From the NCBI RefSeq assembly GCF_031458075.1, contig NZ_JAVDXT010000007.1:122452-186451 (forward strand): 64,000 nt of DNA. The letters run 5' to 3'. The DNA is from Rhodoferax_B ferrireducens_A (lineage in GTDB: Bacteria; Pseudomonadota; Gammaproteobacteria; Burkholderiales; Burkholderiaceae_C). Below, piece by piece: positions 24,613 through 33,206 of the stretch. The notes beneath the pieces are model-generated. The model searched no databases, had not been told where the DNA came from, and saw nothing but the letters and a program-made list of their open reading frames with translations. Position 1 is the stretch's first letter, and each line of letters starts with the position of its first letter. A program made the position numbers and the translations under genes.

Positions 24613-24682
24613 AATATTCTGTAAGATAGAACAATATTCTTTCTATTGAAATAATCACAGCTTCCCGCTGTGCTGTCAACCC
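24613..24682. promoter_or_regulatory. Divergent operator region for the IclR regulator
   Basis: 70 bp, AT-rich. It contains two overlapping inverted repeats sharing the half-site ATAGAA: TTCTGTAAGATAGAA at 24617-24631, and ATAGAA (24626-24631) paired with TTCTAT (24641-24646). Position between the divergent IclR gene and the mvaB operon makes it the natural operator. Confidence 0.6.
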
Positions 24683-25405
24683 ATGCCACGCAAAGCCCAA
24701 ACCGAATCCCTGGCCGATAGCCATGCCGCCCCCGGAGGCGCTGCCGCGGTAGACCGCGCGCTGACCCTGCTGTCGTCCTTCCGCAGCGGCGACCTGGCGC
24801 TGGGCCTGGCCGAGCTGGCCGAGCGCACGCGCTTGTACAAAAGCACGGTGCTGCGCCTGCTGGCCTCGCTGGAGCATGCGCACCTGGTGCAGCGCCTGGA
24901 CGATGGCCGCTACGCGCTGGGCGCCGAGGTCGCACGCCTGCACAGCGTCTACCAGGCGGCGTTTTCGCTCGACCGTGTCGTGCTGCCGGTGCTGCGCCAA
25001 CTGGTCGCCGCCACCGGCGAGAGCGCGGCCTACCATGTGCGCCAGGGCGATGTACGCTTGTGCCGCTACCGGGTCGATTCGCCGCACCCGATCCGCGACC
25101 ACATCAAGGCCGGCGACGTGCTGCCGCTGGAGCACGGCACCGGCGGCCGGGTGCTGACCGCCTTCGGCAGCGACAGCAAGCAAGCCGCACAGGACCGGGC
25201 CTTGTACGCCCAGATCCGGGCCCAGGGCTACTACACCGCCGTGGGCGACCGGCTCGCCGAGGTGGCCGGCATCTCGGCGCCAGTGTTTGACAGCGCGGGC
25301 GCCATTGCCGCCGCCGTCACCCTGACCATGCCCGCGCACCGCTACGACGAGCGCTATGTGGTCCATGTGCTGGAGGCTGCACGCAGCCTGGGCGGCCAAG
25401 TCTGA
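24683..25405 (+). CDS. IclR-family transcriptional regulator
   Basis: 240 aa. N-terminal winged helix (about 25-85, LAELAERTRLYKSTVLRLLA) and C-terminal IclR effector domain (about 90-238, HGTGGRVLTAF, GDRLAEVAGISAPVFDSAG). Divergent from mvaB/CoA-transferase/Bug/SMP-30, which it most probably controls in response to a pathway acid. glcB downstream on the same strand is a second possible target, since IclR regulators often control glyoxylate genes. Confidence 0.9.
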   Translation: MPRKAQTESLADSHAAPGGAAAVDRALTLLSSFRSGDLALGLAELAERTRLYKSTVLRLLASLEHAHLVQRLDDGRYALGAEVARLHSVYQAAFSLDRVVLPVLRQLVAATGESAAYHVRQGDVRLCRYRVDSPHPIRDHIKAGDVLPLEHGTGGRVLTAFGSDSKQAAQDRALYAQIRAQGYYTAVGDRLAEVAGISAPVFDSAGAIAAAVTLTMPAHRYDERYVVHVLEAARSLGGQV

Positions 25406-25527
25406 TTCCATCCATTTAAGTCACATATAAATACAATTTAATCCAGTTAATGCGCCTTAAAGGTTCGAATACAGTAGGCCTATCGTTTGCTTTAATTACC
25501 CCCATCTCCATCGCAAAGGCGCACACC

Positions 25528-27705
25528 ATGACCGCACGCACGACACGCCACCAGCTCCAGGTAGCCACCGTTCTGGAACGCTTCATCGAAGAAAAAGTGC
25601 TGCCCGGCACGGGCGTGGACAGCGCCAAGTTCTGGGCCGGTTTCGATGCCATCGTGGCCGACCTGGCGCCGAAGAACATCGCCCTGCTAGCCGAGCGCGA
25701 TCGCCTGCAAATTGAGCTGGATACCTGGCACAAAGCCCACCCCGGCCCGATCACCGATATGCCGGCCTACCGGGCTTTCCTGGAATCCATCGGCTACCTG
25801 GTGCCCATGCCCGCCCAGGTAACGGCCACCACCAGCAATGTCGATGCCGAACTGGCCCTGCAAGCCGGCCCGCAGCTGGTGGTGCCGGTGCTGAATGCGC
25901 GCTACGCGCTGAACGCCGCCAATGCGCGCTGGGGCAGCCTGTACGACGCGCTGTACGGCACGGATGCGATTTCTGAGGCCGGCGGTGCCGAAAAAGGCAA
26001 GGGCTACAACCCGGTGCGCGGCGCCAAGGTCATCGCCTTCGCCCGCCAGGTGCTGGACCAGGCCGCGCCGCTGGCCAATGGCTCGCACAAGGAGGCCACC
26101 GGCTACAGCGTCAAGCATGGCCAACTGGTGGTCACCCTGCACAACAGCAGCACCCACCTCGCGCACCCCGAGGCCTTCATCGGCTACCAGGGCGACGCCG
26201 CAGCTCCCAGTTCCATCCTGCTGCAGCACAACGGCCTGCACATCGACATCCAGATCGACCGCAGCACGACCATCGGCAAAACCGACGCCGCCGGCATCAG
26301 CGACGTGGTGCTGGAGGCCGCGCTGTCCACCATCCTCGACCTGGAAGACTCGGTCGCCGTGGTCGATGCCGAAGACAAGGTGCTGGCGTATAGCAACTGG
26401 CTCGGCATCCAGCTCGGCACGCTGACCGAGGAAGTGCACAAAGGCAACTCCAGCTTCACGCGCCGCCTGAACCCGGACCGTAAATACACCGGCGCGGCGG
26501 GAGGCGAAGTGACGCTGCATGGCCGTTCGCTGATGTTTGTACGCAACGTCGGCCATCTGATGGCCAATCCTGCGGTTCTGTACGGCAATGGCCAGGAAAT
26601 CCCCGAAGGCATTCTGGACGCCATGGTCACCGTGACCATCGCCATGCACGATTTAAAACGCAAGGGCAATTCGCGCACCGGCTCGGTCTACATCGTCAAA
26701 CCCAAGATGCACGGCCCGGCCGAAGTGGCCTTTGCCTGCGAGCTGTTTGGCCGCGTCGAAGCCGTGCTGGGCCTGCCGGAAAACACCGTCAAGCTGGGCA
26801 TCATGGACGAAGAGCGCCGCACCAGCGTGAACCTGAAAGCCTGCATCGCCGCCGCCAGCGCGCGCGTAGCCTTCATCAACACCGGCTTCCTGGACCGTAC
26901 CGGGGATGAAATGCACACCGCCATGCACGCCGGCCCCATGGTGCGCAAGGGCGACATGAAAACCAGCGCGTGGATCCAGGCCTACGAGAAAAACAATGTG
27001 CTGGTCGGCCTCAGCTGCGGCCTGCGCGGCAAGGCCCAGATCGGCAAAGGCATGTGGGCCATGCCCGACCTGATGGCCGCCATGCTGGAGCAAAAAATTG
27101 CCCACCCCAAGGCCGGCGCCAATACCGCCTGGGTGCCCAGCCCCACCGGTGCCACCCTGCACGCCCTGCACTACCACCAGGTCAAGGTGTCGGACATCCA
27201 GATCCAGCTGGAAAAGATCGACGCCAACGCCGAACGCGAAACCCTGCTGAACGGCCTGCTGACCATCCCCGTCAGCGCCGCTCCGCACTGGAGCGCCGCC
27301 GAGAAGCAGCAGGAGCTGGACAACAACGCCCAGGGCATTCTGGGCTATGTGGTGCGCTGGGTCGACCAGGGCGTGGGCTGCTCCAAGGTGCCCGACATCC
27401 ACAATGTCGGCCTGATGGAAGACCGCGCCACCCTGCGCATCAGCAGCCAGCACATGGCGAACTGGTTGCTGCACGGCGTGGTCACCAAGGCGCAGATCAC
27501 CGAAACCTTCGAGCGCATGGCCGCGGTCGTGGACGGACAGAATGCGGGTGATTCCTTGTATACGAACATGGCAGGGAATTTCGGCAACTCGGCGGCCTAC
27601 AAGGCGGCCTGCGATCTGGTGTTCAAGGGCCTGGAGCAGCCCAGCGGCTATACCGAGCCGCTGCTGCACGCCTGGCGCCTGAAGGTGAAAGCAGGTACGG
27701 CCTGA
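25528..27705 (+). CDS. glcB: Malate synthase G
   Basis: 725 aa, the length of the G form. Condenses glyoxylate and acetyl-CoA to malate. Highly conserved segments: GPQLVVPVLNARYALNAANA, LHGRSLMFVRNVGHLM with the catalytic Arg, KMGIMDEERR-type KLGIMDEERRTSVNLKA with Mg ligands, and LMEDRATLRISSQHMANW containing the catalytic Asp. The start at 25528 is chosen to match the family N-terminus (about 25 residues before VLPGTGVD), with AAAGG upstream. It stands alone, ending in a hairpin terminator. Confidence 0.97.
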   Translation: MTARTTRHQLQVATVLERFIEEKVLPGTGVDSAKFWAGFDAIVADLAPKNIALLAERDRLQIELDTWHKAHPGPITDMPAYRAFLESIGYLVPMPAQVTATTSNVDAELALQAGPQLVVPVLNARYALNAANARWGSLYDALYGTDAISEAGGAEKGKGYNPVRGAKVIAFARQVLDQAAPLANGSHKEATGYSVKHGQLVVTLHNSSTHLAHPEAFIGYQGDAAAPSSILLQHNGLHIDIQIDRSTTIGKTDAAGISDVVLEAALSTILDLEDSVAVVDAEDKVLAYSNWLGIQLGTLTEEVHKGNSSFTRRLNPDRKYTGAAGGEVTLHGRSLMFVRNVGHLMANPAVLYGNGQEIPEGILDAMVTVTIAMHDLKRKGNSRTGSVYIVKPKMHGPAEVAFACELFGRVEAVLGLPENTVKLGIMDEERRTSVNLKACIAAASARVAFINTGFLDRTGDEMHTAMHAGPMVRKGDMKTSAWIQAYEKNNVLVGLSCGLRGKAQIGKGMWAMPDLMAAMLEQKIAHPKAGANTAWVPSPTGATLHALHYHQVKVSDIQIQLEKIDANAERETLLNGLLTIPVSAAPHWSAAEKQQELDNNAQGILGYVVRWVDQGVGCSKVPDIHNVGLMEDRATLRISSQHMANWLLHGVVTKAQITETFERMAAVVDGQNAGDSLYTNMAGNFGNSAAYKAACDLVFKGLEQPSGYTEPLLHAWRLKVKAGTA

Positions 27706-27712
27706 GTGGATC

Positions 27713-27770
27713 GCTATGGAATCAGTAGCTACCTGCGCTTATAAAATAAGCGCAGAAACCTGATTTCATG
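27713..27770 (+). repeat. Palindromic repeat family 1, copy 8
   Basis: Head GCTATGGAATCAGTAGC begins 7 nt after the glcB stop; the core is CTGCGCTTATAAAATAAGCGCAG, a 9-bp-stem hairpin in which the usual GG/CC pairs are replaced by TT/AA, keeping pairing. Tail CCTGATTTCATG. Confidence 0.85.
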
Positions 27771-27775
27771 CGTAA

Positions 27776-27805
27776 AAATGGCACCTGCGGGTGCCATTTG
27801 TTTTT
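27776..27805 (+). terminator. glcB terminator
   Basis: Hairpin AAATGGCACC / GGTGCCATTT with a 4-nt loop, followed by TTTTT. It lies 70 bp after glcB, between two repeat copies. Confidence 0.82.
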
Positions 27806-27865
27806 GCTATTTAAATAGTAGCTGCCTGCGCAGACTGTATCTGCGCAAAAGGCATATTTCATGCC
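27806..27865 (+). repeat. Palindromic repeat family 1, copy 9
   Basis: Second copy of a pair: head GCTATTTAAATAGTAGC, core CTGCGCAGACTGTATCTGCGCA, tail GGCATATTTCATGCC. Confidence 0.85.
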
Positions 27866-27875
27866 ATAAATGCAA

Positions 27876-27897
27876 AACGGCAGCCTGGGCTGCCGTT
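27876..27897 (-). terminator. Hairpin with T tract on the minus strand
   Basis: AACGGCAGCC / GGCTGCCGTT with a 2-nt loop; on the minus strand it runs into TTTT. It would terminate transcripts from the small ORF at 27956-28033 or read-through from the fbp operon. Confidence 0.65.
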
Positions 27898-27955
27898 ATA
27901 CCGGGGTCTCACCGCGCCGGGTTTGCCGGGCTGGCGGGAAATACCCCGTTGGGAA

Positions 27956-28033
27956 TCAACGGGCTGGCATGCGGCGACGATCGCGGTCGTCGGAAGGCCA
28001 GTTGTATTCGGTGGTACGTTGCGTGGTGCTCAT
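27956..28033 (-). CDS. Possible 25-aa small protein
   Basis: Short frame starting at ATG 28033 with an excellent AAGGAG ribosome site 7 nt upstream, encoding 25 residues: N-terminal MSTTQRTTEYNWPSD, then an Arg/Asp-rich charged stretch DDRDRRR. It is followed about 60 nt later by a minus-strand hairpin terminator. It may be a genuine small protein or the remnant of a longer gene; no promoter was recognised. It sits 94 bp after the fbpC stop on the same strand. Confidence 0.4.
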   Translation of the reverse strand: MSTTQRTTEYNWPSDDRDRRRMPAR

Positions 28034-28126
28034 GGGGAATCTCCTTGTGCATCTACAACGAACCGCCGCCCCCCGCGGTTGACAATCTTTTTACAAGTTT
28101 TTTACCGGCTGCGCAGCCGCCAGGCC

Positions 28127-29206
28127 TCAAACCGTGACGGATTCCACAAAAACATGGGCCTGGCCCATCACGGTAATCTGCACGGTCGCGCCCAGCGGCG
28201 GGATGTGGATGGCCGGGGTGCGCACCAGCAGGGGCGCCGTACCCGCCTGGGCCTCGCCCAGCAGGCGCACCGTCAGACCGCACAGCGCACCGCCAAAGTC
28301 GATGTCTTCCACCACGCCGTAGCTGGCCTCGGCATCCAGGTCCAGCGGCTCGGCCGGCACCTGGGTCAGCTGCAACTGCTCGGGGCGCAGCATGATCTGC
28401 GCCGCACCGCGGCGCTGCGCGTCGTCAGCCGCCACCACGCCCAGCGCGCAGGTCGCCCAGCCCTGGGCCAGCTGGGCCGGCAACACGATGGTTTCGCCCA
28501 AAAATTGCGCCGTGGCCGGGTCGCTCGGGCGCAGGTACAGCGCGTGCGGCGGGCCGACCTGGGCCAACTGGCCAGCACGCATCACGGCCACCTGGTCGGC
28601 GAACGACAGGGCTTCGGCCTGGTCGTGGGTGACCAGGATGGTGGTGATGCCGGCCGCGCCCAGCAGCTGGGCCACGGCCTTGCGGGTGCTGGCGCGCAGG
28701 CCGGTGTCGAGAGCCGAAAACGGCTCGTCCAGCAGCATCAGGCGCGGGCTTTGGGCCAGGGCCCGGGCCAGGGCCACGCGCTGCTGCTGGCCGCCCGACA
28801 GCTCGTGCGGGCGGCGCGTCAGCATGGCGGGGTCGAGCGCCACCATCTGCATCAGCTCATGGATGCGCTGGCTGCGTTTCGGGTCGTTGCGGGCCAGGCC
28901 AAAGCCGACGTTGTCGGCCACGCTGAGATGCGGAAACAGCGCGCCCTCCTGCGGCACAAAGCCGATGCCGCGCCGGTGGGCGGGAATGGAGTCCGGGCCA
29001 TTCGCCAGCACCTGGCCGCCCAGGGTGACGCGGCCGACATCGGGCGCCTCGAAGCCGGCAATGATGCGCAGCAGCGTGGTCTTGCCCGAGCCAGACGGCC
29101 CGACGATGGCGGTGCGGCTGCCGGCAGGCACATGCAGGTCCACCCCGGCCAGGGCTAGCATGGGGCCGTAGCTTTTGCGCACCGCGTGTAATTCAAGAAA
29201 ACTCAT
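28127..29206 (-). CDS. fbpC: Ferric iron ABC transporter ATPase, FbpC type
   Basis: 359 aa. Walker A GPSGSGKTTLLR at about 37-48, signature ELSGGQQQRVALARAL, Walker B LMLLDEPFSALD, switch His LVTHDQAEAL, and a C-terminal regulatory TOBE-like domain (about 260-355). It energises import of ferric iron with FbpB and FbpA. The start ATG overlaps the fbpB stop by ATGA. Substrate inferred from the FbpA partner; thiamine or spermidine importers share this architecture. Confidence 0.9.
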   Translation of the reverse strand: MSFLELHAVRKSYGPMLALAGVDLHVPAGSRTAIVGPSGSGKTTLLRIIAGFEAPDVGRVTLGGQVLANGPDSIPAHRRGIGFVPQEGALFPHLSVADNVGFGLARNDPKRSQRIHELMQMVALDPAMLTRRPHELSGGQQQRVALARALAQSPRLMLLDEPFSALDTGLRASTRKAVAQLLGAAGITTILVTHDQAEALSFADQVAVMRAGQLAQVGPPHALYLRPSDPATAQFLGETIVLPAQLAQGWATCALGVVAADDAQRRGAAQIMLRPEQLQLTQVPAEPLDLDAEASYGVVEDIDFGGALCGLTVRLLGEAQAGTAPLLVRTPAIHIPPLGATVQITVMGQAHVFVESVTV

Positions 29207-30798
29207 CGTCCAGCGGTCCGTTTCGATTGCACGTATAAAAGCCAGGTCAGCGGCATGGACAGCAGCACCATGGTCAGCGCATAGGGCGCAGCCGCCGCGT
29301 AGTCGATCTCGCTGCTGAAGGCCCAGAAGGCGGTGGCCAGGGTTTGCGTGCCGGTGGGTGCCAGCAGCAAGGTGGCCGTCAATTCATTGGTAATGCCCAG
29401 CGACACCAGGGCCATGCCGGCCGCCGCGCCCGGGGCGGCCAGCCGCATCGTCACCGACCACAGCGCCTGCGCGGGCGAACGGCCCAGACTGCGGGCCGCG
29501 TATTCCAGCTCGATAGGCGCCTGGGCGATGCCGGCGCGCAGGCTGACCAGCGCCCGTGGCAAAAACATCAGCATATAGGCCAGCAAGATCGTCGCAGCAG
29601 TCTGGTACAGCGGCAGCGCCACCCGCACGGTGATGGTGACCAGCGCCAGCGCCACCACCACGCCCGGCAGAGAGCCGACCATGTAGTTGCAGGCCTCCAG
29701 CACGCGCTGCAGCTTGCCCGGCGCGCGGATCGACAGCCAGGCCATGGGGACGGAGACCAGCGTGGTCAGCAGCCCGCCCACCAGCGCCAGCAGCAGGGTC
29801 TGGCCCAGGGCCGCGCCCATGGCATCCAGCTGCCAGACGGCGCTGCCGCCGGCAATCAGCCAGCGGCCCAGGGTGAAAAACGGTACGCCCAAGGCCAGCA
29901 CGGTGGTGGCAAACGGCAGCAGCCAGGCCAGCACGGTGTAACGGCCCAAACGGCTGCGCAGTGGCATGCGGGCCGCGCCGGTGCCGACGCGCGCATAGCG
30001 CTCGCTACCGCGCACGCCCGACTCCAGCCCCAGCAGCACAAAGCAGCAGACCACCAGCACGCCGGCCAGCATATTGGCCGCCGGCCCGTTGTAGGTGGAC
30101 TGGAACTGGTCAACGATGGCGGTGGTGAAGGTGTCGAACCGGATCATCACGAACAGACCGTACTCGGCCAGCAGGTGCAGGCCGACCAGCAGCGCACCGC
30201 CGCACAGGGCCAGCCGCAGCTGCGGCAGCACCACCCGGAAGAACACGCCCCAGGGGCCGAGGCCCAGCGAGGCAGCGGCATCTTCCATGCCCGGGTCGAG
30301 CCGGCGCAGCGCGGCCGACAAAGGCAAGTACATGAACGGGAAATAAGCAATCACCGACACCAGCACGCCGCCCAGCAGGCCGTGCAGGCTGGGCGCCACC
30401 GTCATCCAGGCATAGCTGTGGACGAAAGCCGGCACTGCCAACGGCGCCACGGCCAGCCAGGACCAGGTGCGGGCGCCAGGCAGATCGCTGCGTTCGGTCA
30501 GCCAGGCCAGTGCCAAGGCCAGCACCGCGCACAAGGGCACGGTAATGACCACCAGCAGGGCGGTGTTGACCAACAATTCGCCGACCCGCGGGCGGAATAC
30601 CAGGGGCGCCGCCACATCCCAGCCGGTCTGCCAGGCCACCCAGACCACAAAGCCCAGCGGCAGCAGCGCAAACAAGGACACCAGCACCGCCGCCGACCCG
30701 ACCCAGGAAAAGCCCCTGGGGCCACGGCGGCGCAGGCCATGCAGCGGCGCACCTAGGGAGGCAGATGCACGGGGGAGGGCCGAAGGAACGACTGACAC
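29203..30798 (-). CDS. fbpB: Ferric iron ABC transporter permease, FbpB type
   Basis: 531 aa fused permease with two six-helix halves, each with an EAA loop (MEDAAASLGLGPWGVFFRVV near 170 and ELEYAARSLGRSPAQALWSV near 430) that docks on the ATPase. This fused two-domain layout is typical of FbpB/SfuB. The start is GTG 30798, 7 bp after the fbpA stop, so translation is probably coupled. The N-terminal 30 residues are basic and cytoplasmic. Confidence 0.9.
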   Translation of the reverse strand: MSVVPSALPRASASLGAPLHGLRRRGPRGFSWVGSAAVLVSLFALLPLGFVVWVAWQTGWDVAAPLVFRPRVGELLVNTALLVVITVPLCAVLALALAWLTERSDLPGARTWSWLAVAPLAVPAFVHSYAWMTVAPSLHGLLGGVLVSVIAYFPFMYLPLSAALRRLDPGMEDAAASLGLGPWGVFFRVVLPQLRLALCGGALLVGLHLLAEYGLFVMIRFDTFTTAIVDQFQSTYNGPAANMLAGVLVVCCFVLLGLESGVRGSERYARVGTGAARMPLRSRLGRYTVLAWLLPFATTVLALGVPFFTLGRWLIAGGSAVWQLDAMGAALGQTLLLALVGGLLTTLVSVPMAWLSIRAPGKLQRVLEACNYMVGSLPGVVVALALVTITVRVALPLYQTAATILLAYMLMFLPRALVSLRAGIAQAPIELEYAARSLGRSPAQALWSVTMRLAAPGAAAGMALVSLGITNELTATLLLAPTGTQTLATAFWAFSSEIDYAAAAPYALTMVLLSMPLTWLLYVQSKRTAGR

Positions 30799-30805
30799 CG
30801 GAGGT

Positions 30806-31822
30806 TTACAGCAGGCCGGCCTGTGTCATCAGGTCCGACACCTTTTTGCTGTTCAGCTTGGATGGATCGACCTTGGGCGCTTGCAGCTCGGCCAGCGGCA
30901 CCAGCTTGGGATGGGACTGCGCGCCCACGCCCACGGCGTATTCATACGAGTCGCCGGTCTTCAGAATCTCTTGGCCGCCCTTGCCTGCCACCCATTTGAC
31001 GAAGGCCTGGGCCTGGGCTGCATGCTTGCTGGTGGCCAGCACGCCACCGCCGGAGATGCTGACGAAAGCGCCCGGATCTTCGTTGCGGAAGTAGTACAGG
31101 CCGGTGTTCTTGCTGTTCTCACCGGTCTTGGCCTGGTCGCCGAAATGGTAGTAGTGGTAGATCACGCCGCCGTCGATCTGGCCGGCGTTGACCGCCTTCA
31201 TCACCGTGCTATTGCCCTTGTAGGGCGTGGCGTTTTCCTTCATGGCCTTGAGCCAGCCGGCAGTGACGGTCTCGCCCTTCAGTTCCAGCAGCGCACTGAC
31301 GATGGCCTGGAAGTCGGCGCCCGAGGGGGACGCCGCCCAACGGCCCTTCCAGCTGGGGTTGGCCAGGTCCAGCATGGACTTGGGCAACTGCTCTGCCGTC
31401 AGCTTGCTCTTGTTGTAGACAAACACGGTGGTGCGGGCCGCCACACCGATCCAGCGGCCATGCGATGGACGGAAGTTGGCCGGCACCTGGGCCAGCGTGG
31501 CTGCGTCCAGCGGCGCGAACAGACCGGCCGCGTCCACCAAGGCCATGGCGGGCGAGTTTTCGGTCAGAAACACGTCGGCCGGTGAGGCCGCGCCTTCTTG
31601 CACCAGCTGGTTGCCGAGCTCGCTGTCGCCACCGTTGCGCATGGTGACCTTGATGCCGGTTTCCTTGGTGAAGCCATCGGCCCAGGCCTGGGTCAGGCTG
31701 ACGTGCTGCGCGTTGTACACCACCAGGCTGTCAGAACCTTGTGCCAGCACCACCAGAGGAGCGGCCAGCATGCTAGCGGCCAACGCGACGGCGCGGGCCA
31801 GGAACGGAAGAGATATTTTCAT
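30806..31822 (-). CDS. fbpA: Ferric iron-binding periplasmic protein, FbpA type
   Basis: 338 aa. Signal peptide (about 1-28, ending VVLAQ), then VVYNAQHVSLTQAWADGF, GDSELGNQLVQEG, FVYNKSKLTAEQLP and NPSWKGRWAASPSGADFQ. The GVIYHYYHFGDQ motif near 220 carries the paired tyrosines that ligate Fe(III) in FbpA-type transferrin-like proteins. First gene of fbpABC. A palindromic AT-rich sequence upstream could be a Fur site. Confidence 0.9.
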   Translation of the reverse strand: MKISLPFLARAVALAASMLAAPLVVLAQGSDSLVVYNAQHVSLTQAWADGFTKETGIKVTMRNGGDSELGNQLVQEGAASPADVFLTENSPAMALVDAAGLFAPLDAATLAQVPANFRPSHGRWIGVAARTTVFVYNKSKLTAEQLPKSMLDLANPSWKGRWAASPSGADFQAIVSALLELKGETVTAGWLKAMKENATPYKGNSTVMKAVNAGQIDGGVIYHYYHFGDQAKTGENSKNTGLYYFRNEDPGAFVSISGGGVLATSKHAAQAQAFVKWVAGKGGQEILKTGDSYEYAVGVGAQSHPKLVPLAELQAPKVDPSKLNSKKVSDLMTQAGLL

Positions 31823-31885
31823 GAAAACACTTCAGATGGAGGGTGGACGCAGGCGCCAAAACGCAGACGGAATGGGCGCCAGGGC

Positions 31886-31906
31886 TGCAAATAAGAACTA
31901 CTTGCA
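31886..31906 (-). promoter_or_regulatory. Possible Fur box upstream of fbpA
   Basis: A sequence flanked by TGCAA and TTGCA with an AT-rich centre (ATAAGAAC), about 64 bp upstream of fbpA. It matches roughly half of the 19-bp E. coli Fur consensus and has dyad symmetry. A TACAAT -10-like hexamer lies next to it on the minus strand. Weak but well placed for an iron transporter. Confidence 0.3.
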
Positions 31907-31981
31907 TCTGAATTGTACTGCGCTCCCCGCGCCTGCCGGAGGCGAGGTACTGAGAGGCCACAGGGTTTGTCGATCTTTACA

Positions 31982-32695
31982 TCAATCTACCCGGGCGCTG
32001 CGCGTGCGGGCACCGGACTTGGACTGGCGGCGCTTGCGTTTGCGGGCGGCCTTCATACGGGAATAGGCCAGCATCACGCGGGCACCGTAGATCACGATGT
32101 ACATCAACGCCGCCGCAATCAGCCAGGGCGTGACCTCGCGCACCAGGGCGGAAAACAGGAACGAAGCCTGCGCCTCTTCGAGCTTGCGCTGCTCTGCCGT
32201 CAAGGGCGCGGCCCGCACCCCCATGCGCGGCTCACTGCCGGACTGCGCCTCGGCGCGGCGGGCCATCTCCGCTCCGCCCTCCTGTGCATCGGCCAAGGAA
32301 CCCGAAGCATTGCTATTCAGTTCGGAATTCAGGGTGTGCAAGGCGTCCACCACACCGCTGGAGTTGGCCAGATCTTTCAGGCTCGAGCGCAGTGACTCAG
32401 GCTCGGCAAGACCAGAGGTGCTGGCCGGCTCGGCTCGGGGCATGGGCAGCTCGGGGCTGCCGCTACGGGCCGGGGCCTCGGCCGACTTGGCCGCAGTGGC
32501 TTTGGCCGGCGCATCGGCCACCGCCAAGGCGCCGACATCGACGGTTGGCGCCTCGGCAACAGGCTGAGACTGGAAAACGGAAGCGGGCTGGTCGGCTATG
32601 GGTACGGCCCAGGCGGCGGCGGTCAAGCCCCAGCCGACGAGCAGAGTGAGGCACCCAACGAGCTTGTGGCGCCCGCTACCGACCCGCATGTCCAT
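31982..32695 (-). CDS. Uncharacterised single-pass membrane protein with basic tail
   Basis: 237 aa, no family recognised. Signal-peptide-like N-terminus (LVGCLTLLVGWGLTAAAWA, cleaved near residue 30), a low-complexity Ala/Pro/Ser-rich region (about 35-175) with a short predicted coiled coil (LTAEQRKLEEAQ), one transmembrane helix near 188-210 (EVTPWLIAAALMYIVIYGA) and a strongly basic C-terminus (MKAARKRKRRQSKSGARTR) left in the cytoplasm. GGAG lies 7 nt before ATG 32695. Upstream of fbpA on the same strand with a 159-bp gap, so probably independent. It could anchor a periplasmic domain or bind nucleic acid or phospholipid through its tail. Confidence 0.6.
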   Translation of the reverse strand: MDMRVGSGRHKLVGCLTLLVGWGLTAAAWAVPIADQPASVFQSQPVAEAPTVDVGALAVADAPAKATAAKSAEAPARSGSPELPMPRAEPASTSGLAEPESLRSSLKDLANSSGVVDALHTLNSELNSNASGSLADAQEGGAEMARRAEAQSGSEPRMGVRAAPLTAEQRKLEEAQASFLFSALVREVTPWLIAAALMYIVIYGARVMLAYSRMKAARKRKRRQSKSGARTRSARVD

Positions 32696-32942
32696 GATTT
32701 GTCTCCAAACGCGAAGATCCGGCAGCCCCCGCCAAGCCGTGGATCGGGGCCGTATCCGGTCTGCGTATTGTTATTTGATGCATTTGATTTTATGAGAAAG
32801 ACGGACCTAATAGCACATACCGAACAGCACTTTCACCCGTTCAGAAGGTATACAAAAGCATAGCCAAATACTATTCAATATGTAGCAACTACTGCACATA
32901 TGCCATGCTTAAATGCCTGGTTTCCTATAAATTGGGTAGCTG
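32696..32942. promoter_or_regulatory. AT-rich divergent intergenic region
   Basis: 247 bp between the membrane protein gene (minus) and the CWC gene (plus). The middle (about 32760-32935) is much more AT-rich than the window, and TATAAA at 32926-32931 could be a -10 for the plus-strand genes. No coding frame here looks real. Confidence 0.4.
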
Positions 32943-33206
32943 ATGCCTGCTGCCATCCGCCCCACGCCCATGTCCCCCGCCGTCGATCCCCGCTATTGCC
33001 CGCTGTGCGGCCAGCCCAACCAGTGCGCCATGGAGCTGGCGCGCAGCACCAATCTGCCACCCGCGCCCTGCTGGTGCCTGCAGCAGCCCATCGCCCCAGA
33101 GACACTGGCGCAGATCGACCCGGCAGCGCTGGACCGGGCCTGCCTGTGCCCGCGCTGCGCCGCATTGCCCGCCAGCAGCCGCCGCCAACCACCTTCCGCA
33201 TCTTGA
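32943..33206 (+). CDS. Cysteine-rich CWC family protein
   Basis: 87 aa small protein with CPLCGQPNQCAMEL at 19-32, CWC in PAPCWCLQQ near 43, and CLCPRCAAL near 67: four Cys pairs likely to bind zinc or another metal. This matches the CWC family, whose function is unknown. It is followed without gap by an MFS exporter whose probable TTG start overlaps its stop (TTGA). Confidence 0.82.
   Translation: MPAAIRPTPMSPAVDPRYCPLCGQPNQCAMELARSTNLPPAPCWCLQQPIAPETLAQIDPAALDRACLCPRCAALPASSRRQPPSAS

Noticed and set aside
27861..28137. Plus-strand frames between glcB and fbpC
   Set aside because: They run through repeats and hairpins, lack ribosome sites and have no recognisable protein.
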